Origin: Pseudomonadota bacterium | GTDB lineage: Bacteria > Pseudomonadota > Gammaproteobacteria > Acidiferrobacterales > Acidiferrobacteraceae | Direction: 5' to 3' | Length of the DNA: 64,000 nucleotides | NCBI GenBank assembly: GCA_021777335.1 | Contig: JAJYDT010000004.1 | Location: forward strand, 26,486-90,485 | In this document: one piece after another, positions 16,556 through 26,702 of the stretch | Layout: every line of letters starts with the position of its first letter | Position numbering within the stretch: the first letter of the stretch is position 1 | Program-made: the position numbers and the translations under genes | Notes under the pieces: model-generated | What the model saw: the letters and a program-made list of their open reading frames with translations, nothing else | What the model was told of the DNA's origin: nothing | Databases searched by the model: none

Positions 16556-18904
16556 ATGACTGAAACACAAGGTCTTACCAGTGAAGAGGTCGCCAAGCGG
16601 CTAGCGGAGTTTGGCCCCAATGTCATTGCCGAGGAGCGGCCGCGGCCGTTTCTCATGTTCCTCCGCAAACTCTGGGGGCCGGTGCCATGGATGCTGGAAG
16701 TGACCCTGGTTCTCGAGCTTTTACTGCATAACCGCATCGAGGCCGGGATCATCGGCTTCTTGCTGATCTTTAACGCGATCCTCGGTTTCGCGCATCAGCA
16801 GCGGGCGCAGAACGCACTCAATATGCTGCGCAGCCGGTTGCAGATTATGGCGCGGGTGCTGCGCGATGGTGCCTGGAAACAGGTTGCGTCGGCGGAGCTT
16901 GTACCCGGCGACTATGTGCACCTGAGGGTCGGCGATTTCGCGCCCGCCGATATGACCCTGATCGAGGGTCAGGTCCTGGTCGACCAGTCGGCGTTGACCG
17001 GAGAGTCAGTGCCAGCAGAACGGGAACCCGGACAGACCGTGTATTCGGGTTCGGTACTGCGCCGCGGCGAGGCCAGCGGTACGGTGACGGCAACCGGCAG
17101 CCGCAGCTATTTTGGCAAGACAGCAGAACTCATGCGTACGGCAGGCAGCCGCAGCCACGCTGAGGCCCTCGTCATGTCGATCGTGCGTTATCTGTTGTTG
17201 ATGGATGGGGCGCTCGTCGTCGCGATCCTCGTCTATGCGCTACTTACCCACCTGAGTATCGCTCAGGTGATGCCCTTTGCACTGATTTTGCTTGTTGCCT
17301 CTGTCCCGGTCGCGCTGACTGCCACGTTCACGCTCACGAGTGCTGTGGCGTCACTCGATCTCGCAAGCCACGGTGTGCTGCTGACCCGGCTCGCCGCCAT
17401 TGAGGAGTCAGCGGCTATGGACGAGCTATGCAGCGATAAGACGGGCACGCTGACCCTGAACGAACTCAATCTCGCGGCATTGCAGGCCGCAGATGGTGTC
17501 GACGACAACCTGCTGCTGATCATGGGCGGATTGGCGAGCGACGAGCGCACACAGGATCCCCTTGATAAGGCGATCCTCGAACGGTTGAAAGAAAAGAATC
17601 TGGTGTTGCCGGCCAAGAGCAAATTCGTACCATTCGATCCGAGCACGAAGCGCTCGGAAGCGAGTTTTGACTGGCAGGGCGCCTCCTGGCGCGCTGTCAA
17701 GGGGTCGCCGCACGTGGTTGTAAAGCTCGTCGGTGCTGATCCTGGGCACTGGGACAAGGTGACTGAAGATCTGGCCGCAAGCGGTGCCCGCGTGCTCGGT
17801 GTCGCCGCCGGGCCGGAAGGGCAGATGCGGTTCATGGGGCTTTTGGCACTGGCGGATCCGCCGCGCCCGGAAGCCCGTGCGATCATCGCCGAGCTCAAGA
17901 ACCTTGGGGTGCGCGTGCGGATGGTGACGGGCGACAGCATGGCGACGGCCCGCGTGGTAGCAGCGGAGCTTGGCTTACCGGGCACCCTGATCGGCGGCCG
18001 TGAGGCGATCGAGGGCGGCAAGATCTGTGACATCTATGCCGGCGTCTACCCGGAGGATAAGTTCCACCTGGTGCAGAGCTTGCAGAAGATCGGCCATACG
18101 GTCGGAATGACCGGTGACGGTGTCAACGACGCCCCGGCGCTCAAACAGGCGGAGGTCGGTATCGCTGTTTCGACCGCTACCGACGTCGCCAAGGCGGCGG
18201 CGAGCATGGTGTTGACGGGCGCGGGACTTTCGGGTGTGGTCGAGGCGGTCAAGACCGGCCGGCGAGTGTACCAGCGGCTTTTGACCTACACCCTGAACAA
18301 GATCGTCAAGACCATCCAGGTGGCAGTGTTTCTGAGTCTTGGGCTCCTGATCTTCCGGCAGTTTGTCGTGACGCCGCTGCTCGTGCTCCTGCTGCTGTTT
18401 GCGAACGACTTCGTCACCATGTCGATCGCCAACGACAATGTCCGCGTGTCACCCCAGCCCGACATCTGGAATATCAGGGTCTTGATTCGCACCTCGCTTG
18501 TGATCGCTGCCGCATGGCTCGTGTATATCTTCGCTGTCTATATCGCCGGCCGAGACCTGTTTGATCTACCACTCAAGGTTCTGCAGACGATGAGCTTCCT
18601 CGGCCTGGTGTACTCAGGGCTTTTAAACGTGATCATGGTGCGCGAGCGGCTGCATTTCTGGGCGTCGTGGCCCGGCACTTATCTGCTCATGGCCATCGTC
18701 GGCGATATCATCTTCGTGTCGCTGCTTGCGCACTATGGCGTCCTGATGGCACCCCTGTCCTGGCCGCTCATCATGGGTCTCGTGGTCTTTACTTTCGGTT
18801 ACATGGTGCTCCTTGATATGATCAAGGTGCCACTGTTGCGCCGGCAGGAAGCGATAGCGATGCATCCGGATCTGCTGCCAGACACCGCAACCCGCCGGCA
18901 GTGA
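16556..18904 (+). CDS. Plasma-membrane proton-efflux P-type ATPase (P3A)
   Basis: This pump expels H+ at the cost of ATP in the inner membrane. The 782 aa protein has the actuator motif DQSALTGES (about 143-151), the phosphorylation motif CSDKTGTLT with Asp294, the nucleotide domain, and MTGDGVNDAPALKQAEVGIAVSTATDVAKAAA. The M4 segment is LLVASVPVALTATFTL. In M6, LFANDFVTMSIANDNV supplies the Asp that corresponds to the proton-carrying Asp684 of plant pumps (AND versus LND). The N-terminus (LTSEEVAKRLAEFGPN) is the cation-ATPase N domain. The autoinhibitory C-terminal R domain of plants is absent. Such pumps are frequent in acidophiles and support pH homeostasis. The ATG follows a GGGAG sequence. 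Confidence 0.92.
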   Translation: MTETQGLTSEEVAKRLAEFGPNVIAEERPRPFLMFLRKLWGPVPWMLEVTLVLELLLHNRIEAGIIGFLLIFNAILGFAHQQRAQNALNMLRSRLQIMARVLRDGAWKQVASAELVPGDYVHLRVGDFAPADMTLIEGQVLVDQSALTGESVPAEREPGQTVYSGSVLRRGEASGTVTATGSRSYFGKTAELMRTAGSRSHAEALVMSIVRYLLLMDGALVVAILVYALLTHLSIAQVMPFALILLVASVPVALTATFTLTSAVASLDLASHGVLLTRLAAIEESAAMDELCSDKTGTLTLNELNLAALQAADGVDDNLLLIMGGLASDERTQDPLDKAILERLKEKNLVLPAKSKFVPFDPSTKRSEASFDWQGASWRAVKGSPHVVVKLVGADPGHWDKVTEDLAASGARVLGVAAGPEGQMRFMGLLALADPPRPEARAIIAELKNLGVRVRMVTGDSMATARVVAAELGLPGTLIGGREAIEGGKICDIYAGVYPEDKFHLVQSLQKIGHTVGMTGDGVNDAPALKQAEVGIAVSTATDVAKAAASMVLTGAGLSGVVEAVKTGRRVYQRLLTYTLNKIVKTIQVAVFLSLGLLIFRQFVVTPLLVLLLLFANDFVTMSIANDNVRVSPQPDIWNIRVLIRTSLVIAAAWLVYIFAVYIAGRDLFDLPLKVLQTMSFLGLVYSGLLNVIMVRERLHFWASWPGTYLLMAIVGDIIFVSLLAHYGVLMAPLSWPLIMGLVVFTFGYMVLLDMIKVPLLRRQEAIAMHPDLLPDTATRRQ

Positions 18905-19272
18905 TCCGGTTTCTGCCGATCCGGTGATGGCCAGCGCCGGGCGGTCCGAAGTGACTGTCCCGGCCGCGGTGCGGATCGCGTAGTCGGGCGCGCCGCGCGC
19001 CACAATCCCTGGCAGTTGCGCGCCTTTATTCTTGACATCCTTGATGCTGTTGCGTGTGAGGGGTTGGGTGCGCAAGTTTGGCGACTCTGTCTCCAGTCGC
19101 GGTATTCTTCAGCAAAGTGACACACGTTACATCCGCTTGTGGCGGGGCTTGAGAGAATTTGAGAAAGCGGCGGCGCCGCTTGTGCTTGACAGGGGGACAC
19201 CCCTGATCCGACAGTGGCACACCGTCCGGACCCGGAAAGCGGGGCCATTCAGATTCGGGAGCAGGAGGACAG
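18905..19272. other. Non-coding gap with hairpins between the ATPase and the transporter-acyltransferase gene
   Basis: No gene is visible in these 368 bases. Two small dyads occur: GCGACT-8-AGTCGC at 19081-19100 and CAGGGG-4-CCCCTG at 19191-19206. Neither is followed by a T tract. TTGACA hexamers occur at 19032 and 19187 but I see no good -10 partner at the right distance for either. Confidence 0.45.
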
Positions 19273-21108
19273 ATGAGACGCCCCCCGGGTCTCGCGGCGG
19301 GATTCGTTCAGGTGTTGCGTACCGCCGATTTTCTGAGGTTATGGATCGGCCAGGTGGTCTCCATGCTGGGTGACCGGCTGGACCAGATGGGGATTGTCGC
19401 GCTGTACGTGGCTGTCGGTTACCGTTCGGTAACCGGCGTGCTGGCCGTGCTGGCCATTGCCCCGCAGCTGGCGGTTTCGATGATTGCCGGCCACGTCATC
19501 GACCGCTATGACCGCCGATGGGTGCTGATCGCCAGTGATGCGCTGCGCGCTACGCTCGTGCTCATGCTGCCGCTGGCGTTCCGCGTGTACGGTACCTCCG
19601 GTGTGTACGCGGTGGTGCTTGCCGTGGGAACCGCTACTGCGTTCTTTACGCCTGCAAAATCATCGATCATCCCAAGACTCGTCACCACTGAGGCGCTGCC
19701 GGCGGCAAACGGTCTCTCGGTCATCAGCAACATCCTCGCGACCCTGATCGGATCATTTATCGGTGTGCATCTCGCGCACGACCTCGGTGTTGATCATGGA
19801 AAGCCGCCCACACCGTTCTTCATGATCGATGCTGCCACGTACGTCGTGTCCGCATTTCTCGTGTGGCGCATTGTTGCTGACCTCAGGCCCGGGGGCGGGC
19901 AGGAGCAAGCGCCCCGGCGGCGGCTTGCCAGCCTGCGCCGGTTTCTCGCCAGCAACCCGGAAATCTACGGGATGCTCGGTGCGGCAGTGCTGTTCTGGGC
20001 TGCCGCGGCAGTCGTCTATTCGGCGATTAACAGCTTCGCCTACGTCCGATTTCATCGGGGGATCACCGGCATCGGTAACATGCAGGCGTCGCTTGGGGTG
20101 GGCATGTTGCTTGGGGCCTTTCTCGCCGGACGTGATCACCGGCGGTCGTTTGCGGCCGCTGTGTGGCCGCTCATGCTGGGTACGAGCATCGCGCTGTGGA
20201 CCCTGGACTATGCGGCCCGCTGGGGTCTTGCGCTTATTTCAGTCGTCGCGGTCGGCGTGTTTGCCGCGTGGCTGATCATTCTGGTGGATACGGAGCTTCA
20301 GCGGGCGACGCCGGACGCATTGCGCGGGCGGATCTTCGGCCTGAAACAGCAGCTGACCGCAGTGGCATTCATCATTCCTGGCATAGCGTTCCATTATGAC
20401 TCCGGCATCGACCATGATCTGCCGCGCCTCTTGCTGGTGTCTCTGTCGGTGCTTGCGCTCGCGGCGCTGGTATTTATGGTCCGCGCCGCGTGGCAGGCCC
20501 TGGAACAAGCGCGTCGAGCGGATTGGGGGGCCCCCTGGCTGAACCGCCTGGACGGGCTGAACCGGATACTGTGCAAACGACTCCACGGACTCGAGGTCGA
20601 GGGGCTCGCACTGCCTCCGTCGGGTGGATTGCTGCTTGCGGCGAACCACATCTCGGGACTTGACCCAATGATCTTGATTGCCTCCGTGAACCGGCCGCTG
20701 AGGTTTCTGATCGCGGAAGACGAGTTTGAACGCTGGTGGCTCAAATGGCTGTTCCGGGCAATGGGATGTATCCCGGTTCGGACCGGGCATTCGCAGCATG
20801 TCTTCACGGCTGCAAAAAGGGCGCTGGAGGCAGGGGAGGTCGTGGCGCTATTCCCGGAGGGCGGGATCCACAGGCCTGGCCAGTTCGGCCACCTCAAGCG
20901 CGGGGTTGCGCTGATGGCCGAGCAGACAGGTGCCCCGGTATTTGCGGCGCACATCACGGGTGTCCGCGGGGCCGGGCTCAAGATTCCGGCGGTATTCTTG
21001 CCCGATCGTGTCCGGGTTCGCGGCTTTCCGGGTCTGCCCTACAGGGATCAGGGGATCACACCGTTCCTAGATGAGATCGCCCGCCGTCTGGATGGCCACG
21101 TGCCTTGA
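19273..21108 (+). CDS. MFS transporter fused to a PlsC-type acyltransferase
   Basis: The first 400 or so residues form a 10-12 helix MFS transporter of LplT type ([20 protein letters not shown] near residue 18, [27 protein letters not shown]). The last 190 residues are a 1-acyl-glycerophosphate acyltransferase domain with the catalytic NHISGLDP (NHx4D) and LFPEGGIHR (FPEG). In E. coli, LplT flips lysophospholipid and separate Aas reacylates it. Here flippase and acyltransferase are one polypeptide, but the acyl-ACP synthetase (AMP-binding) domain of Aas is missing, so the acyl donor must be made elsewhere or be acyl-ACP/CoA. The start has an AGGAGG site. The stop codon lies inside the clpB promoter. 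Confidence 0.9.
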   Translation: MRRPPGLAAGFVQVLRTADFLRLWIGQVVSMLGDRLDQMGIVALYVAVGYRSVTGVLAVLAIAPQLAVSMIAGHVIDRYDRRWVLIASDALRATLVLMLPLAFRVYGTSGVYAVVLAVGTATAFFTPAKSSIIPRLVTTEALPAANGLSVISNILATLIGSFIGVHLAHDLGVDHGKPPTPFFMIDAATYVVSAFLVWRIVADLRPGGGQEQAPRRRLASLRRFLASNPEIYGMLGAAVLFWAAAAVVYSAINSFAYVRFHRGITGIGNMQASLGVGMLLGAFLAGRDHRRSFAAAVWPLMLGTSIALWTLDYAARWGLALISVVAVGVFAAWLIILVDTELQRATPDALRGRIFGLKQQLTAVAFIIPGIAFHYDSGIDHDLPRLLLVSLSVLALAALVFMVRAAWQALEQARRADWGAPWLNRLDGLNRILCKRLHGLEVEGLALPPSGGLLLAANHISGLDPMILIASVNRPLRFLIAEDEFERWWLKWLFRAMGCIPVRTGHSQHVFTAAKRALEAGEVVALFPEGGIHRPGQFGHLKRGVALMAEQTGAPVFAAHITGVRGAGLKIPAVFLPDRVRVRGFPGLPYRDQGITPFLDEIARRLDGHVP

Positions 21109-21132
21109 AATCTGCCAGATTTTACCCCAGTT
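21104..21132 (+). promoter_or_regulatory. Sigma-32 (heat shock) promoter of clpB
   Basis: CTTGAAA at 21104-21110, a 14-base spacer, and CCCCAGTT at 21125-21132 match the RpoH consensus (CTTGAAA-N11-16-CCCCATNT) with one mismatch within the -10 CCCCAT core. It is 29-57 bases before the clpB ATG. The TGA of the preceding gene falls within the -35 element. Confidence 0.85.
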
Positions 21133-21160
21133 AGAGCGTCTCATCCTAAAAGGTGCCACC

Positions 21161-23785
21161 ATGCGCACGGACAAACTCACCAGTGTTTTCCAGCAGGCAC
21201 TCGCCGATGCCCAGAGCCTTGCCGTGGGGCGCGATCACCAATTCATCGAGCCCATACACTTGCTGATGGCGCTTCTGGATCAGGAGAACGGCACAGCGCC
21301 ACACCTGCTCGCCAAGGCGGGTGTTAATGTCACTCTATTGCGGACGCGGCTTGCGGAGGCCCTGGATCGGGTGGCCACCGTCGAGGGCAGCGGAGGGGAG
21401 GTGCATGTCTCCAATGATCTCGCACGGTTGCTCAACGTGTGTGACAAGCTTGCCCAGAAGCGTAACGATCAGTATGTCTCGAGCGAGCTGTTTCTGCTCG
21501 CCGCGGTGGACGACCGTGGCGAGGTGGCGCGTCTTTTGAAGAATGCCGGTGTCTCCAAGGCGACACTTGAGCATGCCGTGGACGAGATGCGCGGGGGCAG
21601 CAGCGTCCGTGATCCCGGCGCCGAGGAACAGCGGCGCGCGCTTGAGAAATATGCGGTTGATCTGACACAACGTGCCGAGCAGGGAAAGCTCGATCCCGTG
21701 ATCGGCCGGGACGACGAGATCCGGCGCGCAATCCAGGTGCTGCAGCGGCGCACCAAGAACAATCCGGTGCTAATCGGTGAACCCGGTGTCGGCAAGACGG
21801 CCATCGTCGAGGGTCTCGCGCAACGGATCGTCAACGGCGAGGTACCGGATGGGCTCAAGGGAAAGAGGTTGCTCGCGCTTGACCTTGGGGCCTTGATCGC
21901 GGGCGCGAAATTCCGCGGCGAGTTTGAAGAACGCCTGAAGGCGGTATTGACGGAGCTTGCAAAGCAGGAGGGGCAGATCATCCTGTTTATCGACGAACTC
22001 CACACCGTGGTGGGGGCCGGCAAGGCAGAGGGCGCCATGGATGCGGGGAACATGTTAAAGCCGGCGCTCGCACGCGGCGAACTGCATGCCATCGGGGCCA
22101 CCACACTTGATGAATACCGCAAGTATATCGAAAAGGACGCGGCGCTCGAACGTCGGTTCCAGAGAGTGCTGGTGGACGAGCCGACCGTCGAGAATACCAT
22201 CGCGATCCTGAGAGGTCTCAAGGAGAAATACGAGGTGCATCATGGTGTCGAGATCTCGGATCCGGCGATCGTTGCCGCGGCGACGCTGTCGCACCGCTAC
22301 ATCACCGACCGTCAGCTGCCGGACAAGGCGATTGACCTGATCGATGAAGCAGCGGCGCGGATCCGCGTGGAGATGGATTCCAAGCCGGAGGCGCTCGACC
22401 GCCTCGACCGGCGGCTGATCCAGCTCAAGATCGAGCGCGTTGCCTTGAGCCAGGAGACTGACGAGGCGTCGAAGAACCGGCTTGCGACGCTTGATGCCGA
22501 GATCGGCAGATTGCAGCGGGAGCACTCGGATCTCGAGGAGATCTGGAAGGCGGAGAAGGCCGCGCTCCAGGGTGAACAGCGCATCAAGGAGGATCTCGAC
22601 AGGGCGCGGCTTGATATGGAAGCGGCGCGCCGCGCGAGCGACCTCGCGCGCATGTCGGAATTGCAGTATGGCCGGATTCCGGAGCTCGAGAAGCAGTTGT
22701 TGCAGGTCGTCGCGCGACGCGGCGGGACCAAGCTCCTCAGCAAGGAGGTCGGCGAGAACGAGATTGCCGAGGTGGTGTCGAAGTGGACCGGCATTCCGGT
22801 AGCGAAAATGATGCAGGCCGAGCGCGACAAGCTGATCCGCATGGAAGAGGAGCTGCACCGGCGTGTCATTGACCAGGATGAGGCGGTGCATGCCGTGTCG
22901 AATGCGATCAGGCGTTCGCGGGCCGGGTTGTCGGACCCGGGTCGCCCGAACGGATCATTCCTGTTCCTCGGGCCGACCGGGGTAGGCAAGACGGAACTTA
23001 GCAAGGCGCTCGCGGGTTTTCTGTTCGACAGCGACGAAGCGATGGTCCGCATCGATATGTCGGAGTTCATGGAAAAACACGCGGTGGCGCGCCTTATCGG
23101 GGCGCCCCCAGGCTACGTCGGTTACGAGGAGGGCGGCTACCTGACGGAGGCCGTCCGCAGGCGGCCATATTCAGTGGTATTGCTGGACGAGGTTGAGAAG
23201 GCGCATCCCGACGTCTTCAACGTGTTGCTGCAAGTACTCGACGACGGACGTCTGACCGATGGTCAGGGCAGGACCGTTGATTTCCGCAACGCCGTGATTG
23301 TCATGACCTCAAATCTTGGTTCGCAGACTATCCAGGATCTTGCTGGTGAAGGAAATTACGAGCGCATGAAAGATGCCGTGATGGAGATCGTCGGCCAGCA
23401 TTTCCGACCGGAATTCATCAATCGCGTGGACGATATCGTGGTGTTCCATCCGCTCGGACGCGAACAGCTGCACAAGATCGCGTCGCTTCAGTTCGAACAT
23501 CTCCGGGCGCGTCTTTCGGCCCGTGGGCTTGGTCTTGAACTCAGCGATCACGCACTGGATCGGGTCGCCGAGGCTGGGTTCGATCCCGTCTACGGTGCAC
23601 GCCCCCTGCGCCGGGCGATACAGCAATTGATCGAGAATCCGCTGGCCGGAGAGATTCTCAAGGGCCGGTTCGTTGCGGGCGACGTGGTGCAGGTCGATTC
23701 AGCAGACGAAGGTATCACCTTCCGCAAGAAGGGTGAGCAGCCGGTGCAGCCGGCACGCAAGGGGCCGGCGCGCGGGCATGCCTAA
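21161..23785 (+). CDS. clpB: Chaperone disaggregase ClpB (Hsp100)
   Basis: ClpB extracts proteins from aggregates together with DnaK. The 874 aa protein has the N-domain ([19 protein letters not shown]), AAA-1 with Walker [19 protein letters not shown] and [22 protein letters not shown], the coiled-coil middle domain (about 410-530, rich in Glu/Arg/Leu) that distinguishes it from ClpA, and AAA-2 with [31 protein letters not shown] and TSNLGSQ. The C-terminus has the extra [14 protein letters not shown] tail. The start is set by homology; the frame extends 30 codons upstream into the previous gene. It is regulated by the sigma-32 promoter listed above. An internal start for a short ClpB form is likely but not pinpointed. 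Confidence 0.97.
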   Translation: MRTDKLTSVFQQALADAQSLAVGRDHQFIEPIHLLMALLDQENGTAPHLLAKAGVNVTLLRTRLAEALDRVATVEGSGGEVHVSNDLARLLNVCDKLAQKRNDQYVSSELFLLAAVDDRGEVARLLKNAGVSKATLEHAVDEMRGGSSVRDPGAEEQRRALEKYAVDLTQRAEQGKLDPVIGRDDEIRRAIQVLQRRTKNNPVLIGEPGVGKTAIVEGLAQRIVNGEVPDGLKGKRLLALDLGALIAGAKFRGEFEERLKAVLTELAKQEGQIILFIDELHTVVGAGKAEGAMDAGNMLKPALARGELHAIGATTLDEYRKYIEKDAALERRFQRVLVDEPTVENTIAILRGLKEKYEVHHGVEISDPAIVAAATLSHRYITDRQLPDKAIDLIDEAAARIRVEMDSKPEALDRLDRRLIQLKIERVALSQETDEASKNRLATLDAEIGRLQREHSDLEEIWKAEKAALQGEQRIKEDLDRARLDMEAARRASDLARMSELQYGRIPELEKQLLQVVARRGGTKLLSKEVGENEIAEVVSKWTGIPVAKMMQAERDKLIRMEEELHRRVIDQDEAVHAVSNAIRRSRAGLSDPGRPNGSFLFLGPTGVGKTELSKALAGFLFDSDEAMVRIDMSEFMEKHAVARLIGAPPGYVGYEEGGYLTEAVRRRPYSVVLLDEVEKAHPDVFNVLLQVLDDGRLTDGQGRTVDFRNAVIVMTSNLGSQTIQDLAGEGNYERMKDAVMEIVGQHFRPEFINRVDDIVVFHPLGREQLHKIASLQFEHLRARLSARGLGLELSDHALDRVAEAGFDPVYGARPLRRAIQQLIENPLAGEILKGRFVAGDVVQVDSADEGITFRKKGEQPVQPARKGPARGHA

Positions 23786-24186
23786 GGTTTTTCAGAGTCG
23801 CACGAAGGGAAGACCGGGCGCGGTCGCCGCGCAGAGTCGATGGCGACATACACGATCGTGGCTTGGGCCACCAGGACGCGCTCCTCGCGGTAGTCATCCA
23901 CGGGCGGTCGGCGGTCCGCAAATACCTCGATGGTGACCGTGATCGAGGTGGTTCCCACGCGTTCGATCGCGGCATAGAAGCTCACGACATCCCCGACAAA
24001 CACGGGTCGGCGGAAATCAAATCGCCGCACGCCTACCGTGGCCACACGGCCGCGCGCCTCCCGGTAGGCGAGTATGCTGCCGGCAATGTCGGCCTGCGAC
24101 ATGAGCCAGCCGCCGAACACGTCACCGGACACGTTAACATCCCGCGCCATCGGCACCACGCGAAGAACAGGCTCTCCTGGTTCCAT
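23782..24186 (-). CDS. Acyl-CoA thioesterase, YciA-like hotdog protein
   Basis: The hotdog signature [21 protein letters not shown] with its catalytic Asp and the following [25 protein letters not shown] place it in the YciA/Acot family, which hydrolyses acyl-CoAs in the cytosol. I chose the ATG with GGAG five bases upstream (134 aa); a GTG nine codons earlier has no ribosome site. Its stop overlaps the clpB stop by four bases. The substrate range is not predictable from sequence. Confidence 0.87.
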   Translation of the reverse strand: MEPGEPVLRVVPMARDVNVSGDVFGGWLMSQADIAGSILAYREARGRVATVGVRRFDFRRPVFVGDVVSFYAAIERVGTTSITVTIEVFADRRPPVDDYREERVLVAQATIVYVAIDSARRPRPVFPSCDSEKP

Positions 24187-24222
24187 AGATACTCCGGTTT
24201 CGGTGTCCCGCACGGTCGATGC

Positions 24223-25158
24223 TTACGGTTCCCGTAGCGTTATCGGGCGCGCGCAATATCCTGCCTTATCGAGCCTCGACAGGAAACCCGGCAGATGCAG
24301 AGCGCCCACGGCCACGAAGGCGCGCCGGTGACCGAGGATCGGCAGCAGACGCGCGATCATGCGCCGGTTACGGTCATGCAGCAGACGACGGAAGAAGATG
24401 CGGTTTGTCCGCGGATGGTGGGCGTCACGCTCATTAGCCGCATGCACCAGACCACTCAGGCTCTGCGCGCGGTATTGCCGTTCAAGTGCACGCAGCGCTC
24501 GGCCATCCGGGTGGGCAAGTGCCTCGCGAAGGAGCGACCTCTGGATTGCCAGCGGCAGTGTGCTCAGTGCATCGATCTGTTCGTCCGTGGATTCGAGGCC
24601 AATGACCGGGATATCCCATCGGCGCGCATGCTGCGCCAGCACTTCGTCAAGTACCGGATGGCGCATCGGGGGCACACTGAGCGTGACCAGAAGCGCCCAT
24701 GGCTGTTCATCGGCGAGCGCAGCGATGGACCATCCCCGGCGTTTGTATTCGTTTTGCGCGCGCGCGTAGAGCTCAGGCCCAATGAGTGATTTGAGACTGC
24801 CTCCCGCGGGAAGAAGCATGGCGCGATGCAGGATCGCGATTGCGTGGTGCGTGAGCAATGTCTCCATCACGAACACCGAGGCCTTGCGCAGGATGGGTTC
24901 CACGGCAGGGACGACCGAAAGTACATCTGCCCAGTCCAGGTGCATAGTACCGAGAAGATGGCTGTGGGGATCGCCATGCGGACCCTGGATGCTCCAGAAA
25001 ATCCCCGGACGCGCAAACGATTGCCAGGGCGGGCAGCGTGGCGCGGCGGAGGCGTGGGCTATGCCACTCAGAAGCAACCCGATCAGCATGGTCGCAAGAC
25101 GCCCGTCACGCCCGGGCGCCCTGCGTGGAGTCTGCGTGTTGACCTTTTCACGGCGCAT
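24223..25158 (-). CDS. TraB/GumN family protein with signal peptide
   Basis: The 311 aa product has an Arg-rich N-terminus followed by a hydrophobic stretch ending in AHASAAP, so it is probably exported. The family motifs are SHLLGTMHLD (GxLGTxH type) near residue 66 and AFVAVGALHLPG near 285, as in TraB/PrgY/GumN proteins thought to be metal-dependent peptidases or peptide-binding inhibitors of signalling. VFVME and IGLESTDEQIDAL contribute further conserved acids. Substrate is unknown. It is upstream of the thioesterase gene with 36 bases between and may be cotranscribed with it. Confidence 0.85.
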   Translation of the reverse strand: MRREKVNTQTPRRAPGRDGRLATMLIGLLLSGIAHASAAPRCPPWQSFARPGIFWSIQGPHGDPHSHLLGTMHLDWADVLSVVPAVEPILRKASVFVMETLLTHHAIAILHRAMLLPAGGSLKSLIGPELYARAQNEYKRRGWSIAALADEQPWALLVTLSVPPMRHPVLDEVLAQHARRWDIPVIGLESTDEQIDALSTLPLAIQRSLLREALAHPDGRALRALERQYRAQSLSGLVHAANERDAHHPRTNRIFFRRLLHDRNRRMIARLLPILGHRRAFVAVGALHLPGFLSRLDKAGYCARPITLREP

Positions 25159-25254
25159 CGTTCCGGATCATAGCGGAAAGTAGGTCGCGTGGCTTCACTT
25201 GCCCCGGGGCGGCGCCGGTCGCTACACTCCCTGCTATTTTTCGGGGAATGTCGC

Positions 25255-25563
25255 ATGCAGTGGCCCAGGAACCGTGACGAATTTCTGGATATCGTTGATC
25301 AGACGATCTTTGAGGTCGACGATCTCGTGGCGAGTGCGGCGGACGAGGGCGATGAGGATGACCTTGGCCAGTATGTGCCTGTTTATCAGCAGATCGCCAC
25401 CCGGTTGCGGGTGTTGAGGCAGGACGTTCTCGATGGACGCCACCGTTTCGCGGACGGAACGGATCTCGAGGTGCTGACGTTCTCCGCCCGGTGGAAGGCC
25501 CATATCCCGGTATTCAGTCTTCTTGAGACCCTTAATGCGGCACATCGCCGCGGGGTGGAATAA
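25255..25563 (+). CDS. Acidic hypothetical protein, 102 aa, upstream of aroC
   Basis: I do not recognise this family. The start ([10 protein letters not shown]) has a GGGGA site at about eight bases; the frame extends 22 codons further without a site. The sequence has a strongly acidic patch ([16 protein letters not shown]) and otherwise helix-forming residues, no signal or membrane segment. The stop is two bases before aroC, so the two are cotranscribed. Confidence 0.7.
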   Translation: MQWPRNRDEFLDIVDQTIFEVDDLVASAADEGDEDDLGQYVPVYQQIATRLRVLRQDVLDGRHRFADGTDLEVLTFSARWKAHIPVFSLLETLNAAHRRGVE

Positions 25564-25565
25564 CG

Positions 25566-26666
25566 ATGTCGGGAAACAGTTTCGGGCGGTTATTCACGGT
25601 CACCAGCTTCGGGGAGAGCCACGGTCCTGCGCTTGGCTGCATCGTTGACGGTTGTCCGCCCGGGCTTGAGCTCAGTGAAGGGTACCTGCAGGCGGATCTC
25701 GACCGGCGCAAGCCCGGACAGTCGCGGCATACGACCCAGCGCCGCGAAGACGATGCAGTGCGGATCCTGTCTGGCGTATTCGAGGGCAGGACCACTGGCA
25801 CGCCGATTGGTCTCCTGATCGAGAATACGGATGCGCGGAGCAGGGATTATACGAAGATCGCGGACCGCTTCCGTCCCGCGCACGCCGATTATACGTACCA
25901 CCAGAAGTACGGGTTCAGGGACTACCGCGGTGGCGGGCGTGCCTCGGCGCGGGAGACTGCCATGCGGGTGGCGGCCGGGGCCATTGCCAGAAAATATCTG
26001 CGTGAACGTTACGGCGTCGAGGTGCGTGGATATCTCTGCCAGCTCGGACCGGTCAGGATCGGAGCAGTCGACTGGCGCGAGATCGATCAGAATCCGTTCT
26101 TCTGTCCAGATGCCTCCAAGGTTCCTGAGCTTGAGGCGTATGTCGATTGCCTGCGTCAGGAGGGTGATTCTGCGGGTGCGCGGATCAACATTCATGCGAC
26201 CGGCGTGCCACCTGGCTGGGGTGAACCGGTATTCGACCGGCTTGACGCCGATATCGCCCATGCCCTCATGAGCATTAACGCGGTCAAGGGGGTCGAGATC
26301 GGCGATGGCTTTGCGAGCGTATCGCAAAAGGGCAGTGAGCATCGCGACGAGATGACCCCGTCCGGTTTTCTCAGTAATCACGCCGGCGGGATACTCGGCG
26401 GCATCTCGTCGGGTCAGGAAATCGTCGCGAGCATTGCGCTCAAACCAACCTCGAGCATCAGGATCCCGGGGCGCAGCGTGAATGTGCGCGGCGAGGCAGT
26501 GGAGGTCGTGACCACAGGTCGTCACGATCCGTGCGTCGGCATTCGCGCTACGCCGATCGCCGAGGCCATGCTGGCCATCGTGTTGATGGATCACGCGTTG
26601 CGGCACCGGGCGCAGAACATGGATGTCAGGGCAAGTGGTCGCATCCCTGTTCCCGGCCAGGGCTGA
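25566..26666 (+). CDS. aroC: Chorismate synthase
   Basis: AroC makes chorismate from EPSP using reduced FMN, the last shikimate-pathway step. The 366 aa protein carries all family signatures: [21 protein letters not shown] with its His, the [30 protein letters not shown] block (FMN/substrate binding), [26 protein letters not shown], and PTSSI with [15 protein letters not shown] near the end. The start follows two bases after the small acidic gene. A 373-codon frame on the opposite strand is a shadow of this gene. Confidence 0.97.
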   Translation: MSGNSFGRLFTVTSFGESHGPALGCIVDGCPPGLELSEGYLQADLDRRKPGQSRHTTQRREDDAVRILSGVFEGRTTGTPIGLLIENTDARSRDYTKIADRFRPAHADYTYHQKYGFRDYRGGGRASARETAMRVAAGAIARKYLRERYGVEVRGYLCQLGPVRIGAVDWREIDQNPFFCPDASKVPELEAYVDCLRQEGDSAGARINIHATGVPPGWGEPVFDRLDADIAHALMSINAVKGVEIGDGFASVSQKGSEHRDEMTPSGFLSNHAGGILGGISSGQEIVASIALKPTSSIRIPGRSVNVRGEAVEVVTTGRHDPCVGIRATPIAEAMLAIVLMDHALRHRAQNMDVRASGRIPVPGQG

Positions 26667-26702
26667 GCCCAAAAACCCCGTTCGCATCTGAAGGAATGCA
26701 TC

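Noticed and set aside
16161..16559. 132-codon frame before the H+-ATPase
   Set aside because: No ribosome site, Arg/Ser-rich translation, overlaps the ATPase start; looks like chance.
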